Positions 1 through 5,000 of a DNA stretch of 5,506 nucleotides are shown here, one piece after another. The translations under genes and the position numbers were made by a program. This stretch comes from Spirochaetota bacterium (GTDB lineage Bacteria; Spirochaetota; Spirochaetia; Treponematales; Breznakiellaceae), in assembly GCA_023398155.1 (NCBI GenBank), contig JAEWSV010000283.1, positions 1 through 5,506 of the forward strand. Direction: 5' to 3'. Position 1 is the stretch's first letter. Every line of letters begins with the position of its first letter. The notes beneath the pieces were generated by a model. That model had not been told where the DNA came from, did no database searches, and worked only from the letters and a program-made list of their open reading frames with translations.

Positions 1-273
1 GTCGGAGACGGCGCCCTCATCGGCATGGGCGCCATCGTATTGAACGGCGCCGAGGTCGGCGCTAACTCGATGGTCGGAGCCGGCGCCCTCGTGACGCAGG
101 GTAAGAAATTCCCTCCTCGATCCCTGATCCTAGGGTCTCCCGCCAAGCTGGTCCGCGCCCTCACCGACGAGGAAGTCGCCGGGATCTCGGAGAATTCTCG
201 GCACTACGTGGCGCTCGCGGCCGAGGCTCGCGGTTCCTACCGTGAAATATCCGCGGGAAACGGCGCCGTATGA
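1..273 (+). CDS. Gamma-carbonic-anhydrase-like hexapeptide-repeat protein, 3' part only
   Basis: Reading frame 1 is open from the first base to the TGA at 271-273, so the gene begins before the window; 90 residues are visible. The first 35 or so show hexapeptide repeats of a left-handed beta-helix (VGDGAL, IGMGAI, VLNGAE, VGANSM, VGAGAL). After them come a GSPAKLVR motif and the LTDEEV helix, the typical end of the YrdA/PaaY/CaiE-like gamma-class carbonic anhydrase group. Family members are cytoplasmic trimers that bind zinc or a similar metal through histidines; those ligands would lie upstream and cannot be checked, so carbonic anhydrase activity is unproven. Related acyltransferases share the fold, but the GSPAK-(L/V)R ending favours the carbonic-anhydrase-like group. 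The stop overlaps the next start (ATGA), which places this gene in the operon that follows. The ATG at 25 is an internal methionine of the repeat region, not the start. Confidence 0.88.
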   Translation, partial: VGDGALIGMGAIVLNGAEVGANSMVGAGALVTQGKKFPPRSLILGSPAKLVRALTDEEVAGISENSRHYVALAAEARGSYREISAGNGAV

Positions 274-638
274 CGTTCCTCGATATCGTGGAGCAGCTAC
301 CCGCCCACATCGTTCATCGATCGCAGGATTTTCCCGGGGATCCCCTCCGCCACGTCCTGGCCGGCGACCTCATGAGCGACGTCCTCGTCACCGAGTACGA
401 CGACCTCATCCTCGTCACCTCCCTCACCACCGAGCAGACGGTCCGCACCGCCGACATCGTCGGCGCCCGGGGCATCCTGCTCGTGAACGACAAGACGCCC
501 CAGCCCGCGATGAAGGAACTCGCCGCTCAACACGATCTCACCGTCCTCTCCACCCCCCTTTCCATGTTCGAAGCCTGCCTTTCCCTCGGCCGGCTTCTCG
601 CGAATCCGTGCGATACTACGCACAAGGTGCCCGTATGA
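270..638 (+). CDS. Small DRTGG-type domain protein (first copy)
   Basis: A 122-residue protein whose start overlaps the previous stop as ATGA; only a weak GCGGGA lies upstream, so translation probably depends on coupling. Almost the whole chain (about 26-112) matches the DRTGG fold: a GDLMSDVL segment, a hydrophobic strand (LILVTSL), a helix, a second strand (GILLVND), then an amphipathic helix and the closing LSTP...EACLSLGRLL. It aligns by eye along its length with the second DRTGG protein at 2428-2766 (AGDLMSDV against TSDLLSDV, and LSTPLSMFEACLSLGRLL against LRTAESQFVVSGRLYALL), though it is strongly diverged and lacks a literal DRTGG motif. DRTGG domains occur beside CBS domains and in phosphotransacetylases and family II pyrophosphatases, where they take part in nucleotide sensing or dimerisation. 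The function of the stand-alone form is unknown; no catalytic residues, signal peptide or membrane segment are visible. Confidence 0.8.
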   Translation: MTFLDIVEQLPAHIVHRSQDFPGDPLRHVLAGDLMSDVLVTEYDDLILVTSLTTEQTVRTADIVGARGILLVNDKTPQPAMKELAAQHDLTVLSTPLSMFEACLSLGRLLANPCDTTHKVPV

Positions 639-1483
639 ATGGAATAAAGTTGCTCGCGTTGGATCTCGACGATACGCTCTTGCGTCGGGACCTGACGATC
701 TCTTTCAGGACGCGGAGCGTGCTCAAGAAAGCCGAAGGCGCCGGCGTGATCGTGGTGCTCGCTTCGGGCCGCGCACCCCGCGCCATGGACCGGTACGCCC
801 GCGAATTGGACCTCCATAAGCGTCCCGGCTATCTCGTCTGCAATAACGGTACTTCGGTGCTGGAAAGCCATACGGGCGCGAGCGTGTACGAGGCGCGCCT
901 CCCTACCGACGCCGCGCTCTCCGTCTACGATCTCGTAGAAGCCGAGGGCCTGCCGGTACAGGTCTACGAGGACGACACCATCTACGTCTCGCGGCGGAAC
1001 GAGTTCGCCGACCAGGACCAGAAACTTACGGGTTTCCGGCAGGTCGTCGTGGAAAATTTCCGCGCGATGATCGCCTCCGGCCGCCAGAAACTCGTCATCC
1101 CGGGCGATCCGATGCTCCTGCGCCCGTTGGAGATCATCCTTAAGACGTACATCGGCGACCGGGTGACCATTTTCACGAGCAAGCCGTACTTCTTGGAAGT
1201 CCTGCCTCCCGCGACCGGTAAAGGCGAAGCGCTCATGATCGTCGCGTCCAAGCTCGGCATCAAGCGCGAGGAAGTCCTCGCGGTCGGCGACTCCATGAAC
1301 GACGAAAGCATGATCCGTTGGGCGGGACGCGGCGTCGCCATGCGGAACGGGGACGACCGGATGAAGGCCATCGCCTCCTTCGTCACCGCGCGGACGAACG
1401 ACGAAGACGGAGTAGCGGACTTGGTGGAGCGGCACTTGCTGGGCGGCGAGCCCTTCCCGGCCGCGGGCGAGAGCGGTAGGTAG
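635..1483 (+). CDS. Cof-type HAD-superfamily phosphatase
   Basis: A 282-residue cytoplasmic hydrolase of the Cof/type IIB HAD subfamily, which removes phosphate from sugar phosphates, nucleotides or flavin phosphates with Mg2+. All four HAD motifs are present: motif I DLDDTL at 10-15 (nucleophile Asp10, acid/base Asp12), motif II ASGR at 43-46 (Ser44), motif III Lys196 in TGKGEAL, and motif IV GDSMND at 218-223. The region between motifs II and III (about 80-190) is the C2-type cap that sets substrate choice. Length is normal for the family (about 260-290). The start is set by AAGGTG at 624-629 and an ATGA overlap with the upstream stop; the same frame stays open back to 242, but that extension is an Arg/Pro/His-rich shadow of the DRTGG gene. 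The specific substrate cannot be read from sequence. Its presence inside this operon is less usual than that of the DRTGG, CBS-ATPase and PHP genes. Confidence 0.93.
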   Translation: MNGIKLLALDLDDTLLRRDLTISFRTRSVLKKAEGAGVIVVLASGRAPRAMDRYARELDLHKRPGYLVCNNGTSVLESHTGASVYEARLPTDAALSVYDLVEAEGLPVQVYEDDTIYVSRRNEFADQDQKLTGFRQVVVENFRAMIASGRQKLVIPGDPMLLRPLEIILKTYIGDRVTIFTSKPYFLEVLPPATGKGEALMIVASKLGIKREEVLAVGDSMNDESMIRWAGRGVAMRNGDDRMKAIASFVTARTNDEDGVADLVERHLLGGEPFPAAGESGR

Positions 1484-1489
1484 GCCGTC

Positions 1490-2431
1490 ATGGCCGACGA
1501 TATTCCGATCAGCACCGACGACTCGCCGTCCGTAATCCTCGAACTCATTTATAAACTGAAGATCAAGGACGTGATGACGAGCGCCCTCATCACCGCGCGC
1601 CGGGGAGACAGCTTACGCCGTATCCAGGCCTTGATGAAGGAGAACTACATCACCGGCCTCCCCATCGCGGAGGACCGGCGCCTCTTGGGCATCGTTTCCA
1701 TAGACGACATCGTCACGGCCCTCGACTCCGGCTATATCGATGAAACGGCGGAGAGGCACATGACGCGCAACGTGATCGTCCTCGAGGACGATATGCCCCT
1801 ATCCTTCGCCATCTCCTATCTCAACAAATTCCGTTTCGGCCGCTTCCCGGTGCTCAACAAGGAGCGGGAACTGGTCGGCATCATCACCTCCAAGGACGTC
1901 ATCCGGACCCTCCTCGTGGAGATGAACCGCGAGGTATTGCGCCTGGAGCGCAACCTGGCGCCCGCCGAGAATCCGTCGCCGAAGGACGGCTCGGCCGAGT
2001 TGGAATTCCGCACCGCCCGCTACGATTTCGAAGGCGCGGGCCGCGCCTCCACCGAGATCAAGAAGGCGCTCAAGCGCTTGGACTTGGAGGCCAGGACGGT
2101 GCGCCGCATCGCGGTGGCCAGCTACGAACTGGAGATCAACCAGGTGGTCCATTCCTACGGCGGCACCATCCATTGCGCCATCCTCGGCGACCGGGTGATC
2201 ATCACGGCGACCGACACCGGGCCCGGTATCGCCGACGTGAATCTGGCCCTCCAGGAAGGCTGGTCCACCGCGAACGAGTGGATACGGTCCCTCGGTTTCG
2301 GCGCTGGCATGGGCTTGGCGAATACCAAACGGGTTTCGGACGAATTCTCCATCGAATCGGCCGAAGGGCGGGGGACTACCGTCCGGTCCGTCATTTACAT
2401 CGGCGGCAAGGCCGGGGAGGCACAAGCATGA
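1490..2431 (+). CDS. Tandem CBS domains fused to RsbT-like GHKL ATPase domain
   Basis: A 313-residue soluble protein. CBS domain 1 spans about 23-78 (KIKDVMTSALIT... GIVSIDDIV) and CBS domain 2 about 87-145 (HMTRNVIVLEDD... GIITSKDVI); such pairs (Bateman modules) usually bind AMP, ATP or related nucleotides. A linker at about 150-178 leads into a GHKL ATPase/kinase fold at about 180-306. Its N-box has Glu213 and Asn217 (SYELEINQVVHS), its G1 box is DTGPGI at 242-247, and its G2 glycine loop is GFGAGMGL at 269-276. The motif style resembles the anti-sigma serine kinases RsbT/RsbW; there is no histidine phosphoacceptor domain, so it is not a standard sensor kinase. AGGTAGG at 1478-1484 is a good ribosome binding site 5 bases before the ATG, and the gene starts 6 bases after the HAD stop. 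Inferred role: an ATP-binding regulator or kinase gated by adenylates. No anti-sigma antagonist or sigma factor is visible nearby. Confidence 0.92.
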   Translation: MADDIPISTDDSPSVILELIYKLKIKDVMTSALITARRGDSLRRIQALMKENYITGLPIAEDRRLLGIVSIDDIVTALDSGYIDETAERHMTRNVIVLEDDMPLSFAISYLNKFRFGRFPVLNKERELVGIITSKDVIRTLLVEMNREVLRLERNLAPAENPSPKDGSAELEFRTARYDFEGAGRASTEIKKALKRLDLEARTVRRIAVASYELEINQVVHSYGGTIHCAILGDRVIITATDTGPGIADVNLALQEGWSTANEWIRSLGFGAGMGLANTKRVSDEFSIESAEGRGTTVRSVIYIGGKAGEAQA

Positions 2432-2766
2432 CCATACGGGAAGTCGCCGCGGCGCTCGGCTGCGAAGTGATCCAAGGAACGTTCAACGACGCGCCGCTGA
2501 CCGGCGCCTATACCTCGGATCTCTTGTCGGATGTCATGGCCAACGCGAAATCGGGGGGCGCGCTCATCACCATCCAAGCCCACAAGAATACCGTGGCGGT
2601 CGCTACTCTCGCGAGCATCGCGGTGATCATCGTCTGTAATTCACGGCCCGTTCCCGACGATATGATCGAGGCGGCTAAGGACGAGGAAGTCGCCATCCTC
2701 AGGACCGCGGAGAGCCAGTTCGTAGTCTCCGGCCGGCTCTACGCCCTTCTCGGTAATCCGGTCTAG
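2428..2766 (+). CDS. Small DRTGG-domain protein (second copy)
   Basis: A 112-residue protein starting at an ATGA overlap with the CBS-ATPase stop; GGGGAGG at 2414-2420 gives a good ribosome binding site. An open frame reaches back to 2173, but that part is an Arg/His-rich shadow of the ATPase gene. After a short N-terminal helix (TIREVAAALGCEVIQG), which fits the start of family members, the DRTGG-type fold runs from about 25 to 110: AYTSDLLSDVMA, a strand at ALITIQ, a helix, a hydrophobic strand (ASIAVIIVCNS), a helix beginning PVPDDMIEAA, and the ending VAILRT...GRLYALLG. It is a diverged paralogue of the protein at 270-638. Tight coupling to the CBS-ATPase suggests the two act together, since CBS and DRTGG domains are often fused in one chain elsewhere (for example YtoI-like proteins and CBS-DRTGG pyrophosphatases). 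Biochemical function is not known. Confidence 0.87.
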   Translation: MTIREVAAALGCEVIQGTFNDAPLTGAYTSDLLSDVMANAKSGGALITIQAHKNTVAVATLASIAVIIVCNSRPVPDDMIEAAKDEEVAILRTAESQFVVSGRLYALLGNPV

Positions 2767-2797
2767 CGCGGACGCCGAAGCGCGGCGAAAGCGAGCC

Positions 2798-3529
2798 ATG
2801 TCGATCCTCGCGGACCTGCACAACCATTCCTGCCTCTCGCCGTGCGGTTCCCTCGACCTTTCCCCCCGCGTGCTCGCGTCCCGCGCGGCCTCCCGAGGCG
2901 TCGGCCTGCTCGCGCTCACCGACCACAATTCCTCGCTCAACTGCCCCGCCTTCGCCGCGGCCTGCAGCGCGGAAGGCATCCTGCCGGTCTTCGGCATGGA
3001 AGCGACCACCCGCGAAGAAGTCCACATTCTCTGCCTCTTCGGTTCCTTGGACGCCGCTCTGGCCTTCTCGCGGGCCGCCTACGACTTGCTCCCCGCCTTT
3101 CCGAACGATCCTGAGCGCCTCGGCGATCAGGTTTACGTGGATGAGGACGAGAACGTGGAGGGCGAAGTGGAGAACTACCTCGGCGCGGCGCTCGACCTCG
3201 GCGTCGACGAGATCGGATCGCGCGCGGAGGCGTTCGGCGGCATCGTCATACCCGCCCATGTGGACCGCCCCGCCTTTTCCATGACGAGCCAGCTCGGCTT
3301 CGTGGTGAAGGGTGATTGGGCCGCGATCGAATGCGTGCGTCTTCCCCCGACGGTCGCCACCCTCGGCTATCCGCTCACGACCTCTTCGGATGCCCATTAC
3401 CCGGAGCACGTCGCCCGGCGTCCCTTCGAACTCGACGCGACGCTCGAGGAACTCTCGCCCGGCGGTCCGGAAGGCGGCGTCGACATCCGCGCGCTCGCGA
3501 GCGCCCTCTCCCGCCGCCCCCGGTCGTGA
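2798..3529 (+). CDS. PHP-domain metal-dependent phosphoesterase
   Basis: A 243-residue stand-alone PHP-domain protein, predicted to be a cytoplasmic metal-dependent phosphoesterase. The metal-binding motifs are complete: DLHNH at 6-10 followed by SCLSPCG, LTDHN at 40-44, Glu68 in GMEATT, His76 in VHILCLF, His154 in IPAHVDRP, and SSDAH at 196-200. An acidic insert at about 108-128 (GDQVYVDEDENVEGE) and the AHVDRPAFS...LGFV block are features I associate with the PHP subfamily found next to DRTGG and ATP-binding genes, rather than with histidinol phosphatase or polymerase PHP domains. The substrate is unknown; a nucleotide or RNA phosphoester is possible. It lies 31 bases after the second DRTGG gene, with only a weak purine-rich site (AAAGCGAG) before the ATG, and is the last gene of the operon. 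Its stop is 25 bases from the stop of the convergent gene at 3555. Confidence 0.93.
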   Translation: MSILADLHNHSCLSPCGSLDLSPRVLASRAASRGVGLLALTDHNSSLNCPAFAAACSAEGILPVFGMEATTREEVHILCLFGSLDAALAFSRAAYDLLPAFPNDPERLGDQVYVDEDENVEGEVENYLGAALDLGVDEIGSRAEAFGGIVIPAHVDRPAFSMTSQLGFVVKGDWAAIECVRLPPTVATLGYPLTTSSDAHYPEHVARRPFELDATLEELSPGGPEGGVDIRALASALSRRPRS

Positions 3530-3554
3530 AGGCGCGGCATCTCCGGCGCGGACT

Positions 3555-4220
3555 TCAATCGTCGAGCGCTTCGACCACGGGTTCCGCCAAGTGTTTGACT
3601 GCGGCCTCAAGGAGTAGGGCGTCGGTCTCGATGTCGGTCACTGAGGGATCGCCGCGCGGCCGGGCGTCGAGGCGCTCTAAGGCCGCGGCGAGGAGTTCGG
3701 CGAGCGGGCCCGTCCCGAAGGCGTCCACGTTGACCGTCAGGTCGAAGGCCGAAGCGTCTTCCCAGCGCGAACCGTAATAGCGCGCGACGAAGCCGCGGCG
3801 CGATTTATCCCTACGGTCGACGAAACGTTCGGCGTCGCTCCGCGCCTGGATGTCGTGTTCGCGCATGACGCGGTCTACGCGGACTCGGAAGGGCGCCGTC
3901 GCGCGGACGTGGATGACGTCGGTGAACCCGGCGAGCGGCGCGTAGCCGCCCCTTCCGATGATGACGACCCGGTCGGTCTTGGCTATGGCGCGGATCACCC
4001 GATCCAGGAAGGAGAGGGTGCGTTCGGTGAGCTCGTCTTCGGCGTTCCAGAATCCTCCGGACGCTTCGTAGCCCCTGTCGAAATCGACGAAACCGTATTC
4101 GCGCATCACGCGCTCGATCACGCTCTTGTCGGCTATCCGGTAGTCGGCGAGTTCCGCCGTACGACGGGCGAGTTCGAGACCTCCGGAGCCGATATCGCGG
4201 GAGATGGTGAGTACCGCCAT
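3555..4220 (-). CDS. Cytidylate-kinase-like P-loop family protein
   Basis: A 221-residue protein of the cytidylate-kinase-like family (Cytidylate_kin2 type). The N-terminus MAVLTISRDIGSGGLELARR is the family's altered phosphate-binding loop: it keeps GSGG but lacks the Lys-Ser/Thr of a normal Walker A. IADKSVIERV follows at about 29-38, corresponding to the substrate-side region. A central VVIIGRGGYAPL (about 85-96), an IHVRATAPFRVRVDRVM segment and the Arg-rich lid-like stretch FVDRRDKSRRGFVARYYG (133-150) complete the nucleoside-monophosphate-kinase pattern. FDLTVNVDAFG at 159-169 matches the 'DLxxNT' strand of the family. Whether it phosphorylates CMP is uncertain. The start is fixed by a perfect AAGGAGG at 4226-4232, 5 bases before the ATG; the longer frame to 4532 crosses the intergenic region and the start of the TetR gene and is rejected. 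It is transcribed alone, convergent to the PHP gene. Confidence 0.88.
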   Translation of the reverse strand: MAVLTISRDIGSGGLELARRTAELADYRIADKSVIERVMREYGFVDFDRGYEASGGFWNAEDELTERTLSFLDRVIRAIAKTDRVVIIGRGGYAPLAGFTDVIHVRATAPFRVRVDRVMREHDIQARSDAERFVDRRDKSRRGFVARYYGSRWEDASAFDLTVNVDAFGTGPLAELLAAALERLDARPRGDPSVTDIETDALLLEAAVKHLAEPVVEALDD

Positions 4221-4225
4221 GACGA

Positions 4226-4232
4226 CCTCCTT
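4226..4232 (-). promoter_or_regulatory. Strong Shine-Dalgarno site of the cytidylate-kinase-like gene
   Basis: On the minus strand this reads AAGGAGG, a full match to the anti-Shine-Dalgarno core, 5 bases upstream of the ATG at 4220. It decides the start: the frame is open another 312 bases upstream, but no other methionine in it has a comparable site or family-like sequence. Confidence 0.85.
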
Positions 4233-4303
4233 CGGAACGCTACGCGAAGGGGGTCGGTGTAAGCGATGTTGCGGAATCGCGACCTGCGCGTCCGTCCTCC
4301 TCA

Positions 4304-4332
4304 AGTATAGGCCTACGGCGGACACGGCGCAA
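4304..4332 (-). promoter_or_regulatory. Candidate sigma-70-type promoter for the cytidylate-kinase-like gene
   Basis: On the minus strand a TATACT at 4304-4309 (5 of 6 to the -10 consensus) has TTGCGC at 4327-4332 (first three bases of the -35 consensus) at a 17-base spacing. Transcription would start near 4297, giving a leader of roughly 77 bases before the ATG. The -10 is convincing, the -35 is weak. No operator-like repeat flanks it except a short TAGGCCTA at 4308-4315. Confidence 0.45.
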
Positions 4333-4367
4333 ACGAAGCGCGCTGTGCGGGCCGCCGTTAGCCCCTC

Positions 4368-4395
4368 TTGACGTTCATATACCGATCGGTATATT
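4368..4395 (+). promoter_or_regulatory. Sigma-70-type promoter of the TetR-GH13 unit
   Basis: TTGACG at 4368-4373 (5 of 6 to TTGACA) is followed after a 16-base spacer by TATATT at 4390-4395 (5 of 6 to TATAAT); a 17-base alternative is ATATTA at 4391-4396. Both boxes are strong and stand out in an otherwise GC-rich region. The expected transcription start is at about 4401-4403, immediately before the TetR ATG at 4404. The spacer is filled by the palindromic operator listed separately. Confidence 0.75.
4377..4394. promoter_or_regulatory. 18-bp perfect palindrome, probable TetR operator
   Basis: ATATACCGATCGGTATAT is a perfect inverted repeat of 9-base arms without a gap, centred between 4385 and 4386. 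The ACCGATCGGT core is typical in style for TetR-family operators. It sits between the -35 and -10 boxes and overlaps the -10, 10 bases before the TetR start codon, so binding would block RNA polymerase. Autorepression by the adjacent TetR protein is the natural inference; the ligand that releases it is unknown. Confidence 0.83.
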
Positions 4396-4403
4396 AACGA
4401 TTC

Positions 4404-4973
4404 ATGGATTCGACGCGGGACCGAATTTTGACCGAAGCCCTGTCCCTCTTCGCCGACCGCGGTTACGCCGCCGTCGGCGTGCAGGACGTATGCGATGCGG
4501 CTGCGATCACCAAGCCCACCCTCTATTACCACTTCGGCAGCAAACGCGGCCTCTTGGAAGCGATCGCGGAGGAGCGTTACGGAGCCTTCGCGGACTCGGT
4601 CGAGGCCGCCGGCGCGTACCGGGGAGACGTCGCCGTCGCCCTCGTCGCGCTGATGGAGGCGTTCCTGTCATTCGCGCGCGCCGATCCGGCCTTCACCCGC
4701 CTGCGCCTGGCCCTCGCGTTCAGTCCGCCGGCCAGCGAAGCCCACGCGGTCTTTCGGCCTTTCACCGAGAAGCTCTACGACTCGGTTCGGAGGCTCTTCG
4801 CCGCTGCCGCGCGGGACCACGGCAACATGGCCGGCCGGGATCTCCCGTACGCGGCCTCGTTCATCGGCGCCGCCGACGCCTATGTGGGTCTCCTGCTCGC
4901 GGGAGCCCTCGATCCCGACGAGCGGTTCGTCCGTCGCGTCGTGCACCACTATATGCATGGGATCTTCTCGTAA
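4404..4973 (+). CDS. TetR/AcrR-family transcriptional regulator
   Basis: A 189-residue one-component regulator. The N-terminal DNA-binding domain covers about 4-50: helix 1 STRDRILTEALSLFADRGY, then the helix-turn-helix at about 25-46 with the family signature ITKPTLYYHFGSKRGLLEAI (residues 35-54). The rest is an all-helical ligand-binding and dimerisation domain rich in Ala and Leu, too variable to name the ligand. An in-frame TAA at 4395-4397 blocks any upstream start, so ATG 4404 is the start; it has no Shine-Dalgarno sequence and lies within a few bases of the predicted transcription start, pointing to a leaderless message. The palindrome at 4377-4394 is the probable binding site, implying autorepression. 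The GH13 gene follows after 27 bases without a terminator, so it is probably cotranscribed and under the same control. Confidence 0.95.
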   Translation: MDSTRDRILTEALSLFADRGYAAVGVQDVCDAAAITKPTLYYHFGSKRGLLEAIAEERYGAFADSVEAAGAYRGDVAVALVALMEAFLSFARADPAFTRLRLALAFSPPASEAHAVFRPFTEKLYDSVRRLFAAAARDHGNMAGRDLPYAASFIGAADAYVGLLLAGALDPDERFVRRVVHHYMHGIFS

Positions 4974-4987
4974 ACCGCAACGAAGCC

Positions 4988-4996
4988 GGAGGAAGG
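4988..4996 (+). promoter_or_regulatory. Shine-Dalgarno site setting the GTG start of the GH13 gene
   Basis: GGAGGAAGG lies just before the GTG at 5001; the GGAGG part is 8 bases from the start codon. It supports GTG 5001 over the later in-frame ATG at 5031, which would cut off the AVFYH strand conserved at the front of the family's catalytic barrel. Confidence 0.8.
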
Positions 4997-5000
4997 AAAC

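Noticed and set aside
242..634. N-terminal extension of the HAD frame by 131 residues
   Set aside because: It is Arg/Pro/His-rich, overlaps the whole DRTGG gene in another frame, and the HAD family begins at MNGIKLLALDLDDTL, where a ribosome binding site and an ATGA overlap are found.
527..1435. Long minus-strand open frame opposite the HAD gene
   Set aside because: Composition is Arg/His/Asp-rich with no recognisable domain, as expected of an antisense frame in GC-rich DNA; the plus strand has complete HAD motifs.
2173..2427. N-terminal extension of the second DRTGG frame
   Set aside because: It is a shadow of the ATPase domain with arginine- and histidine-rich composition; the coupled ATG at 2428 has a good ribosome binding site and the family start.
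3530..3575. Possible bidirectional terminator between the PHP gene and the convergent gene
   Set aside because: Only short GC-rich repeats and a weak 5-bp stem (GTCGA/TCGAC at about 3561-3575, inside the coding end) are seen, with no T-run on either strand.
2699..3610. Long minus-strand open frame opposite the PHP gene
   Set aside because: Low-complexity Arg/Gly/Glu-rich shadow; the plus strand carries every PHP metal motif.
4308..4315. TAGGCCTA palindrome near the minus-strand -10 box
   Set aside because: Eight bases only, with no extension of the symmetry; too short to call an operator.
4221..4532. N-terminal extension of the cytidylate-kinase-like frame
   Set aside because: It would run through the promoter region and into the TetR gene on the opposite strand, with no family similarity; the perfect AAGGAGG before 4220 marks the true start.
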